32,451 bases of DNA from Bifidobacteriaceae bacterium (GTDB lineage Bacteria > Actinomycetota > Actinomycetes > Actinomycetales > WQXJ01), in NCBI GenBank assembly GCA_031279575.1, contig JAITIG010000054.1, positions 1-32,451 of the forward strand, in the 5' to 3' direction. The translations under genes were made by a program, and so were the position numbers. The notes under the pieces were generated by a model. It was not told the DNA's origin. It made no database searches and worked only from the letters and a program-made list of their open reading frames with translations. Every line of letters begins with the position of its first letter. Within the stretch, counting starts at the first letter, position 1. This document shows, in pieces, positions 19,490-26,084 of this stretch.

Positions 19490-19517
19490 CAGACTGTTCA
19501 GCTAGGACCAAAGTCTG
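19490..19517. promoter_or_regulatory. Inverted repeat CAGACT-N16-AGTCTG upstream of cbiMN
   Basis: Perfect 6-bp half-sites at 19490-19495 and 19512-19517 are separated by 16 bp, in the only AT-containing part of the tRNA-cbiMN gap. The 6-N16-6 geometry equals that of the E. coli NikR operator (GTATGA-N16-TCATAC), though the half-site bases differ. TATGCT at 19518-19523 could be a -10. This may be a metal-responsive operator (inference from geometry and context). Confidence 0.35.
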
Positions 19518-19701
19518 TATGCTCCCTGGTAAACCTCAATCCGCCGGTGGCCGCCGCAGCGCCCAGCGCGCCAGGCGGGATCGGCGGAGCGGGGGCAAAC
19601 CTTGGCCCGCCGAGAACCGCCGCGCAGCCGGCGGGGGCCGGCCGGGCCGGCAAACCCACCCCGCCGCGGCCGGCCGCGGCGAACACATGCGAGGAGCGAC
19701 G

Positions 19702-20682
19702 ATGCACGTCCCAGACCACTTCTTGAACGACCCGACCTCGATCGCGACCGGCCTGCTGGCCGCGGGCGCGCTGGCCGCGGCGGTGCGCCAGTCGCGGCGG
19801 CCGACTTGGGCCTGGGCCAACCCGGGCGGCGAGGCGGGCGAGCCCTCAGTGCTCTCCCTCAAAGACCGGGGCGGCGCGCCCGCCTTCGCGGCCACCACCG
19901 CCTTGGTCTTCGGGCTGCAAATGCTGAACTACCCCGTCGCCCAGGGAACCAGCGGGCACCTGCTGGGCGGGGCGCTGGCCGCCGCGCTGCTCGGACCGGC
20001 CCGGGGCATCTTGGCGGTCAGCACCGTCTTGGTGGTCCAAGGGCTGGCCTTCGCCGATGGCGGCTTGACCGCGCTGGGGACCAACATCCTGCTAATGGCC
20101 GTGGTGGCGACCCTGACCGGCTGGGCGGTTGAGCGCCCCCGGGCCAAAGGCCCGCTCGGCATCGCGGCCGTGGCCGCCCTGGGAGCGGCCGTCTCGGTGC
20201 CGGTGACAGCGGCCGCGTTCACCGCGCTGTACGCCATCGGCGGCACCGTGCCGGTGGGCTTGGGCTCCCTGGCCGGGTCCATGATGGGGCTGCACGCCCT
20301 GATCGGCTTGGGCGAAGGCCTGATCACCGGGCTGGTGGTCGGGGTGGTGGCGGCCTGGGCGCCGGGGTTCGCGGCCATCGACGCCCGGCCGCTGGCGGGC
20401 CGGCCGGCCGCCTTCGCGCTGGGCGGGCTGGCTGTCATCGCCGCCGCCCTGCTGTCGCCGCTGGCCAGCGGCTGGCCGGACGGTTTGGAGTCCGCCGCCG
20501 AGACAGTTGGGTTCGCCGACGCCGCCCGCTCCCACGCCTTCGAGGCCAGCGCGCTGGCCGATTACGGCTCGGCCACCGGGCTCAGCGTTGGCCTGGTCGG
20601 CTTGATCGGCTTGGTGGTTTGCGCCGCCCTGGCCTTCGCCGCCGCCCCCCTGCTGCGCGCCCGCCGCCTGGCCACCGCCTAA
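19702..20682 (+). CDS. cbiM: CbiM-type nickel/cobalt ECF transporter component with PDGLE domain
   Basis: A 326-residue polytopic membrane protein. It begins MHVPDHFL, matching the MHIPDGFL N-terminus of CbiM/NikM, whose N-terminal Met and His2 bind the metal; this fixes the start (ATG 19702, with GAGGAG at 19691-19696). Other family marks are GTSGHLLGG (83-91) and GSLAGSMMGLHALIGLGEG. About seven hydrophobic segments span 15-255. PDGLE at 259-263 followed by a final transmembrane helix (about 290-318) is the CbiN/NikN-like part, fused here. Its place before a [NiFe]-hydrogenase operon points to nickel. The T (CbiQ) and ATPase (CbiO) components are not in the window. Confidence 0.88.
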   Translation: MHVPDHFLNDPTSIATGLLAAGALAAAVRQSRRPTWAWANPGGEAGEPSVLSLKDRGGAPAFAATTALVFGLQMLNYPVAQGTSGHLLGGALAAALLGPARGILAVSTVLVVQGLAFADGGLTALGTNILLMAVVATLTGWAVERPRAKGPLGIAAVAALGAAVSVPVTAAAFTALYAIGGTVPVGLGSLAGSMMGLHALIGLGEGLITGLVVGVVAAWAPGFAAIDARPLAGRPAAFALGGLAVIAAALLSPLASGWPDGLESAAETVGFADAARSHAFEASALADYGSATGLSVGLVGLIGLVVCAALAFAAAPLLRARRLATA

Positions 20683-20683
20683 C

Positions 20684-20703
20684 CCTGGGACGAAAGTCCA
20701 AGG
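20684..20703 (+). terminator. GNRA-capped hairpin after cbiMN
   Basis: CCTGGGAC (20684-20691) and GTCCAAGG (20696-20703) pair with one G-A mismatch around a GAAA tetraloop, starting 1 nt after the cbiMN stop. It may be a terminator without a T-tract or a processed RNA structure in a longer transcript running into the hydrogenase genes. Confidence 0.35.
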
Positions 20704-20719
20704 CCGGGCCGTTTCCGCG

Positions 20720-20725
20720 TAGACT
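20720..20725 (+). promoter_or_regulatory. Putative -10 (TAGACT) for the hydrogenase operon
   Basis: TAGACT lies 97 nt before the hyaA start, in the 140-nt gap after cbiMN. No clear -35. The same hexamer precedes hypF. Confidence 0.3.
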
Positions 20726-20822
20726 CTGGGGCGGCGGAGCAACAAAGCTGTTCGGCGAGGCGCGCCAGCAGTTGCGTCCCCAGGGAATGGTTTTTGGCGA
20801 ATATCCCCTGAAAGGCGATGCA

Positions 20823-22094
20823 GTGGCATACAAACTAGACGGTTGGCAGGAGCCGACCTTGGGCGAGAACCTGGTGCGAGCCGGGATCTCAAGGCGGGAC
20901 TTCCTGGCCTACTGCGGCGTCCTGGCGGGGATCTTCGCAGTTGGGGCCGGCGCCAAACCGGCCAGCGCCGAGCAGGTGGCGGAGAAACTGGCGGCCGTGG
21001 CCAAGCCGAACGTGGTCTGGCTGCAACTCCAAGAATGCACCGGCTGCATGGAATCGGCCCTGCGCTCAGGCGGCACCACAGTCGAGGAGGTGGTCCTCAA
21101 CCTGCTTTCGGTCAACTACAACGAACTGGTCATGGCCCCCTCCGGGGATGCCGCCAACCAGGCCTTGGCCGAGGCCAACGCCTCAGACCACATCTTGGTG
21201 GTCAACGGCTCAATCCCCACCAAGGACGGCGGCATCTACTGCACCATCGGCGGCGAATCCGCCGAAGAGGTGCTGCGCCAGTCGGCCGAGCACGCCAGCG
21301 CCATCTTGGCGGTGGGCGCCTGCGCCGTCTGGGGCTCGGTCCAAGCCTCCAAACCCAACCCCACCGGGGCGGTTGGAGTGGACCAGATCATCCGCGACAA
21401 GCCAGTCATCAACGTGGCCGGCTGCCCGCCCATCGGGGAGGTGATCACAGCCACCGTCAGCTACATCTTGACCCACGACTCGTTGCCCAAGACCGACGCC
21501 GAGGGCCGGCCGCTGTTCGCCTACGAGCAGCGCATCCACGACTCCTGCCCCAGGCGCGCCCACTTCGACGCCGGCCAATATGTGCGCTCATTCGACGACG
21601 AGGGCGCCCGGGCCGGCTGGTGCCTCTACGATGTCGGCTGCAAAGGCCCGTCCACCTTCAGCCCCTGCCCCATCTTCCAGTGGAACTTGCACACCAACTG
21701 GCCGGTCGGGGCCGGCCATCCCTGCATCGGGTGCACCGAGAAGGACTTCTTCGACCGGTTCACGCCGTTCTACGAGGTTTTGCCGAACGTCACCGGCCTG
21801 GGCGTGGAGGCGACGGCGGCCAAGATCGGCTGGGGCCTGGTGGGCGCCACGGTGGCCGGAGTCGGCGCCCACGCCGGTTTGACCGCCCTGCGGCGCGCCA
21901 CCACCCGCAAAGCCGATTCCGCCCAACCCCTTGAGGCCTTCGGCGACCCGCCAGGGCGCCCCGGCCAGGCCGACTGCGCCTGCGGCGCCGGCGGCGGGGG
22001 CGCCAAGGGCGGACGGGTGCGGCTGGGCAACCCGACGGCGGCGGGCGGCGGCCAGGCGGCGGCGGCAGATCTAGTTGACGGGCAAGGGAGGTAG
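20823..22094 (+). CDS. hyaA: [NiFe]-hydrogenase small subunit, Tat-exported
   Basis: A 423-residue group 1 small subunit. GTG 20823 has AAAGG 7 nt upstream, and the product opens with a twin-arginine signal (ISRRDFLAYCG at 22-32, hydrophobic core to about 49, ASA/E cleavage). Cluster ligands are all present: proximal [4Fe-4S] Cys72, Cys75, Cys167, Cys201; distal His239, Cys242, Cys267, Cys273; medial Cys282, Cys301, Cys304. The proximal motif is C-T-G-C, the standard four-cysteine form, so the six-cysteine oxygen-tolerant type is not indicated. A C-terminal hydrophobic helix (about 334-353) would anchor it to the membrane. A Gly/Ala-rich tail of about 65 residues follows. The large-subunit gene starts 3 nt later. 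Confidence 0.95.
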   Translation: MAYKLDGWQEPTLGENLVRAGISRRDFLAYCGVLAGIFAVGAGAKPASAEQVAEKLAAVAKPNVVWLQLQECTGCMESALRSGGTTVEEVVLNLLSVNYNELVMAPSGDAANQALAEANASDHILVVNGSIPTKDGGIYCTIGGESAEEVLRQSAEHASAILAVGACAVWGSVQASKPNPTGAVGVDQIIRDKPVINVAGCPPIGEVITATVSYILTHDSLPKTDAEGRPLFAYEQRIHDSCPRRAHFDAGQYVRSFDDEGARAGWCLYDVGCKGPSTFSPCPIFQWNLHTNWPVGAGHPCIGCTEKDFFDRFTPFYEVLPNVTGLGVEATAAKIGWGLVGATVAGVGAHAGLTALRRATTRKADSAQPLEAFGDPPGRPGQADCACGAGGGGAKGGRVRLGNPTAAGGGQAAAADLVDGQGR

Positions 22095-22097
22095 ACG

Positions 22098-23837
22098 ATG
22101 GCGAACCGGCTTGTGATCGACCCGATCACCCGCATCGAGGGCCACCTGCGGATCGAGTTGGAGACCGAGGACGGCAAAATCACCCAGGCCTGGAGTGAGA
22201 CCACCCAGTACAGAGGCCTGGAGGAAATTGTCCAAGGGCGCGACCCGAGGGATGTGTGGGCGTTTGTGCAGCGCATCTGCGGGGTGTGCACCTCGGTCCA
22301 CGCCATCGCCTCGATTGTGGCGGTGGAAAACGCCATCGGCTCCAACCCGCCCGCCCAGGCGCGCCTGATCAGGGACATGGTGCTGGCCTCCCAGGAGGTC
22401 CAAGACCACGTGATCCACTTCTACCACCTCCACGCCTTGGATTTTGTCGACGTCACCTCGGCCGCGCGGGCGGACCCGCAGGCGGCGGTGGACTTCGCCC
22501 GGGCCATCGGCTCGACTTGGCGCGGCAACACCCTGGAGCGGATGACAGAGGTGCGCGACACGGTCCAAGGCATTTTGGATTCCGGCCAGTTGAGCATCTT
22601 CACCGGCGGCTACTGGGGCCACCCGGACTACCGGCTGCCGCCGGAGGCCAACCTGATGGCGGTGGCCCACTACCTCGACGCGTTGGAGTTCCAACGCTCC
22701 ATGATCCGCATCGGGACAGTCTTCGGCGGCAAAAACCCGCACCCGAACTTCCTGGTGGGCGGCATGGCCTGCTCTATCGACCCGGTTCACACCGAATCGG
22801 TCAACCAGGTGCAGATCGACCAGGTGGGGGTGTGGGTGGCGGAGTCGCTCGAGTTTGTCAAAGCCTGCTACGTGCCGGACGCGCTGGCCATCGCCGGGGT
22901 TTACAAAGACTACTTCGACATTGGCGCGGCCCAGGACAACTACCTGGCGGTGGGCTTGGCGGGGGCGACTTTCGCGGGCGACCCGGCTGATTCCGGCCTG
23001 GCCAGCGCCCACACGGCGATCCGCCCCGGGGTGATCTTCGACGGCGACTTGACCACGATCCATCCCTTCGACCCGCAGAAAATCGAAGAGTGGGTGCATT
23101 CGGCCTGGTACTCCTATGAGGGCGGCGACATCGGCCTGAAACCCAGCGTGGGCGAGACCACCGTGGCCTACACCGGCCCCAAGCCGCCTTACAAGTGGCT
23201 GGCGGACTCAGATGAGTACACCTGGTGCAAGGCGCCCCGGTATGACGGCCGCGCCGTCCAGGTGGGGCCGCTGGCGCGGGTGGTGCTGGCCTACGCCCAG
23301 GGCCACGCCCGCACGGTGGAGATAGTCGACGCCGCCATGGCCCAACTGGGGATCACCGCCGCCCAGCTCAACTCCACCGCGGGCCGCACCTTGGCGCGGG
23401 CGGTCGAATGCCTGACCTCGGCGGAGATCTTGGCTGAGGAGACTTTCCCAACCTTTGTCCAAAACCTCAAGGGCGGCGACATCGACGTCTTCGACGCCTC
23501 GCGCTGGGAGCCCAGCTCTTGGCCGTCGGAATGCTCCGGGGTGTCGTTTGTGGAGGTGGCGCGGGGCAACTTGAGCCATTGGGTGACCATTGAGAACCGC
23601 AAGGTGGCGCGCTACCAGGCGGTGGTGCCCACCACCTGGCTGGCCGGCGGGCGGGACGCCGAGGGGCAAATGGGCCCCTACGAGGTCTCTTTGGCGGGCG
23701 ATGGCCGCCACCCGCTGATCGACCCGGCCCAACCGTTGGAGCCGCTGCGCACCATCCACTCGTTTGACCCGTGCATGTCTTGCGCCGTCCATGTGCTGGA
23801 CCCGGGCGGGGGGCAGACCCAGGCGGTGGCGCGGTGA
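22098..23837 (+). CDS. hyaB: [NiFe]-hydrogenase large subunit
   Basis: A 579-residue catalytic subunit, starting ATG 22098 with AGGGAGGT at 22085-22092. It begins with the typical RLVIDPITRIEGHLRIE. The L1 motif is RICGVCTSVH (Cys61, Cys64) and the L2 motif is DPCMSCAVH (Cys559, Cys562, His565); these four cysteines hold the Ni-Fe(CN)2CO centre. The 14 residues after His565 form the C-terminal peptide removed by the maturation protease encoded two genes downstream. It is exported with the small subunit after cofactor insertion, as known for the family. It overlaps the cytochrome b gene by 4 nt (GTGA). Confidence 0.97.
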   Translation: MANRLVIDPITRIEGHLRIELETEDGKITQAWSETTQYRGLEEIVQGRDPRDVWAFVQRICGVCTSVHAIASIVAVENAIGSNPPAQARLIRDMVLASQEVQDHVIHFYHLHALDFVDVTSAARADPQAAVDFARAIGSTWRGNTLERMTEVRDTVQGILDSGQLSIFTGGYWGHPDYRLPPEANLMAVAHYLDALEFQRSMIRIGTVFGGKNPHPNFLVGGMACSIDPVHTESVNQVQIDQVGVWVAESLEFVKACYVPDALAIAGVYKDYFDIGAAQDNYLAVGLAGATFAGDPADSGLASAHTAIRPGVIFDGDLTTIHPFDPQKIEEWVHSAWYSYEGGDIGLKPSVGETTVAYTGPKPPYKWLADSDEYTWCKAPRYDGRAVQVGPLARVVLAYAQGHARTVEIVDAAMAQLGITAAQLNSTAGRTLARAVECLTSAEILAEETFPTFVQNLKGGDIDVFDASRWEPSSWPSECSGVSFVEVARGNLSHWVTIENRKVARYQAVVPTTWLAGGRDAEGQMGPYEVSLAGDGRHPLIDPAQPLEPLRTIHSFDPCMSCAVHVLDPGGGQTQAVAR

Positions 23838-25063
23838 ATGTGGCGCTCAAGGCCCCAGGCCGCCCGGAGCCGGCGGACCAGGTGGAGGTGCAGGTTGGCG
23901 GGGCTTTCACGGTGGGGGCGCTGAGCGAGGGCGTGGTCCTGGGTTTGGCGGCGGTGACCAGCGCGGACAGCTCCGACCCGGTCGATTTGGCGTTGCGCCG
24001 CGCTTTGGCCCAGGAGCGGCCGGATTTGGAGAAGCCGCCGGTCGACCCGGCCGATGTCGACCCGGCCACCCCCCGCCAGCGCTACCGGTTGACCTTGGTG
24101 CATTATTTCCCGCTGCGCGATGACGAGCACGCCGACGTGGTGGTGATGCGCGGCGCCCTGGAGCCGGTCTTGGCCAAGGCCGCCATCTCGCGCCGAGACA
24201 AGGCGCTGATCCGCCGCAACGCGGCCTGGGCGCTGGCCCGGGGTTGGCGGGCGCTGGCGGTGGCGACCGCGCCGGTGACGGGCCGCGACCAGGTGGGGCA
24301 GTTCACGGTGCAGGGCTTTGTCTACGTTGGCGTGGGCCGGGCCAGGCCGCTGCCCAACGAGGGGCCGTCAAACTGGGCTTGGGTGCAGGTCTGGTCGGCT
24401 TCGCTGCGGGTCCAGCATTGGCTCAATGTGGCGGTGGTTTTCACGCTCAGCTGCACCGGCTACATCATCATGGACCCGTTCTTTGGCCCCACCGCCGGGC
24501 GCGGCGAGGAGGTTGGGTTTTTGATGGGCTGGGTGCGGCTGATCCACTTCTCGGTGGGGTTTTTGTGGATTCTGGTCGGTTTGACCCGGGTGGTTGCGGC
24601 CTTCACCTCGCGTGACCGCCACCTGCGCTGGAACGCCTGGTGGCCGCTCAAGAGCAAAACCGACGTCAAACGCTTGGGCCTGGTGGTGGGGCATTACGCG
24701 CTGATCAAGCACGAGGCGCCGCTTTACCTGGCGCACAACCCGCTCCAGCAGCTCACCTACACCGGCCTCTATATGATTTGCGGCCTGCAGATGATGACCG
24801 GCCTGACCCTGTTTGGGCTCTACCACCAGGCGAACTGGTTCTGGGCCTTGATGGCGGTGCCAACCCATTGGGTGGGTGTGCCGTTTGTGCGCCTGGTCCA
24901 CACCATCATCATGTTCGTCTTGTGGGCTTTTGTGATTGTGCACGTCTACTTGGCGGTGCGGGCCGACTCCTTGGAGCGCCACGGCGGCATCTCCTCGATG
25001 ATCAACGGCGGGGTCTGGCTGCGCCGCGGCGCCCGCCCGGTGGACGCCCCGGAGATTGGGTGA
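23834..25063 (+). CDS. hyaC: Hydrogenase cytochrome b subunit with N-terminal P-type-ATPase N-domain-like region
   Basis: A 409-residue protein from GTG 23834, whose start overlaps the hyaB stop. Residues about 185-380 are an ordinary HyaC/HupC cytochrome b: four transmembrane helices (about 196-213, 233-256, 304-328, 351-376) with candidate haem histidines His195, His238, His356 and His370; it would anchor the enzyme and pass electrons to quinone. Residues about 18-168 are extra. They read like a P-type ATPase nucleotide-binding domain: LGLAAVTSADSSDPVDLAL, then YFPLRDDEHADVVV, then MRGALEPVL in place of the KGAPE motif (Lys replaced by Arg106), then ARGWRALAVA and a closing FTVQGFVYVG. There is no DKTGT phosphorylation motif. 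The reading frame is continuous through both parts. It overlaps the protease gene by 4 nt. Confidence 0.85.
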   Translation: MNVALKAPGRPEPADQVEVQVGGAFTVGALSEGVVLGLAAVTSADSSDPVDLALRRALAQERPDLEKPPVDPADVDPATPRQRYRLTLVHYFPLRDDEHADVVVMRGALEPVLAKAAISRRDKALIRRNAAWALARGWRALAVATAPVTGRDQVGQFTVQGFVYVGVGRARPLPNEGPSNWAWVQVWSASLRVQHWLNVAVVFTLSCTGYIIMDPFFGPTAGRGEEVGFLMGWVRLIHFSVGFLWILVGLTRVVAAFTSRDRHLRWNAWWPLKSKTDVKRLGLVVGHYALIKHEAPLYLAHNPLQQLTYTGLYMICGLQMMTGLTLFGLYHQANWFWALMAVPTHWVGVPFVRLVHTIIMFVLWAFVIVHVYLAVRADSLERHGGISSMINGGVWLRRGARPVDAPEIG

Positions 25064-25683
25064 CCGCCCCGCCGCCCGCCGGCCGCCCGGCCGACCCCCG
25101 CCCGTCGGCCGGGCCGCCACCCCCGCCGCCCGCCGCCGCCCGCCCGCCGGCCGGGCCGCCAACCCCGCCGCCCCCCGCTCGCCCGGCCGACCCCCGCCCG
25201 CCGGCCGGGCCGCTGGCGGCGGCGCCGGGGGTGACAGTCTTGGCTGTCGGCAATCCCATCATGGCCGATGACGGCGTTGGCCCAGCCCTGCTGGCGGCCC
25301 TGCGGCAAACCTGCCCGTCGGCCGCGGTCGAATGGGTCGACGGCGGCATCGGCGGCTTGGATTTGCTGCCGGTGGTGGAGGACGCCGAGCGCCTGCTGGT
25401 GCTCGACGCGGTGGTGGGCGAGGCGCCCGGCCAGGTGGTGCGCTGGGACGGCGACCAGCTTCCCCGCCTGCTGGCCGCCAAGCTGTCGCCCCACCAGGTG
25501 GGGCTGCTGGATGTGTTCTCGGCCGCCCGCCTGCTGGGGCGCGAGCCAAGCGAGGTGGTGGTGGTGGGAATCGCGCCCGGCAGGGTGGCGCTGGGGCCGG
25601 GCCTGACCCCCCCGGTCGAGGCGGCCCTGCCGGCGGCGGCCGCCCTGGCCGCGGCTGTGCTGGAAGCCTGGGGGGTCGCCTGA
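25060..25683 (+). CDS. hyaD: Hydrogenase maturation protease (HybD/HyaD family)
   Basis: A 207-residue frame from GTG 25060, overlapping the hyaC stop (GTGA). The endopeptidase domain begins at about residue 58 (VTVLAVGNPIMADDGVG, supplying the first acidic metal ligand) and continues with VLDAVVG (Asp ligand) and SPHQVGLLD (His ligand). These three residues bind nickel in the immature large subunit during removal of its C-terminal peptide. The first about 57 residues are a Pro/Ala/Arg repeat with no family counterpart. Either they are a genuine extension, or translation begins at the internal GTG 25231; that GTG lacks a Shine-Dalgarno, so the coupled start is marginally preferred. Confidence 0.88.
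   Translation: MTAPPPAGRPADPRPSAGPPPPPPAAARPPAGPPTPPPPARPADPRPPAGPLAAAPGVTVLAVGNPIMADDGVGPALLAALRQTCPSAAVEWVDGGIGGLDLLPVVEDAERLLVLDAVVGEAPGQVVRWDGDQLPRLLAAKLSPHQVGLLDVFSAARLLGREPSEVVVVGIAPGRVALGPGLTPPVEAALPAAAALAAAVLEAWGVA
25084..25213 (+). repeat. Pro-rich coding repeat at the 5' end of the protease gene
   Basis: A 34-nt unit (25084-25117) starting CGCCCGGCCGACCCCCGCCC recurs at 25180-25213, 96 nt later and in frame (32 codons), with one mismatch. Shorter GCCGGCCGGGCCGCC pieces lie between. It encodes RPADPRP-type repeats. Confidence 0.65.
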
Positions 25684-25698
25684 GGCGGGCCCGGCGGC

Positions 25699-26067
25699 TC
25701 AAGTGGGGGGGCCGGCGGGCGGTGTGGGGACCTCGGCGTAGGCGACCTCGAATTCGCGGCCGCGCACCAGTTGGCCGCAAGGCGTGCCGCAAGCCGGGCA
25801 GCGCAGGGCGTAAAACTGGTCGATGCCCTGCTCGCAGGCGCAGTTGGGGCACCACACGGCGGCCTCGACGGCGTCGATGCGAAGTTCCGCGCCGGCCAGC
25901 TTGGTGCCGGCCGTGGCGATGGGCCAGGCGCCTTGGAGCGCCTCCGGCACCGCCCCCGACAAGGCGCCCACCCGCAGCCCAACCCGTTCGACGGCGTCCG
26001 CCCCGGCCGCCCGGGCGGCGGCGTCGACGGCTCGCACCACGGCGCGGAGCAGACCCAACTCATGCAC
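25699..26067 (-). CDS. hypA: Hydrogenase nickel incorporation protein HypA (copy 1)
   Basis: A 122-residue HypA. Translation starts at GTG 26067, so the invariant Met-His-Glu is written GTG-CAT-GAG; His2 is the nickel ligand. Zinc-binding cysteine pairs are CPNC (about 73-76) and CPAC (about 91-94). HypA works with HypB to deliver nickel to the large subunit. It lies alone on the minus strand, convergent with the protease gene (15 nt apart) and divergent from the large-subunit paralog (17 nt between start codons). It is only distantly similar to the second HypA at 28576-28923, so the two may serve different clients or one may serve another nickel enzyme (inference). Confidence 0.9.
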   Translation of the reverse strand: MHELGLLRAVVRAVDAAARAAGADAVERVGLRVGALSGAVPEALQGAWPIATAGTKLAGAELRIDAVEAAVWCPNCACEQGIDQFYALRCPACGTPCGQLVRGREFEVAYAEVPTPPAGPPT

Positions 26068-26072
26068 CGGAC

Positions 26073-26078
26073 TATGGT
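26073..26078 (+). promoter_or_regulatory. Putative -10 (TATGGT) for the large-subunit paralog
   Basis: TATGGT is followed by exactly 6 nt and the GTG at 26085. The whole gap to the divergent hypA start is 17 nt, which leaves no room for a leader, so a leaderless transcript is likely. Confidence 0.4.
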
Positions 26079-26084
26079 GGCACA

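Noticed and set aside
19441..19701. Cobalamin or NiCo riboswitch before the permease gene
   Set aside because: I could not find the conserved boxes of either class; only the inverted repeat at 19490-19517 stands out.
21034..21060. Oxygen-tolerant (six-cysteine) proximal cluster in the small subunit
   Set aside because: The motif is C-T-G-C, with Gly where the extra cysteine would be, so the standard cluster is predicted.
25332..26084. Extension of the large-subunit-paralog frame upstream through the protease and hypA1
   Set aside because: The frame is open for 251 extra codons but reads as low-complexity shadow across two recognised genes; the homology starts at GTG 26085.
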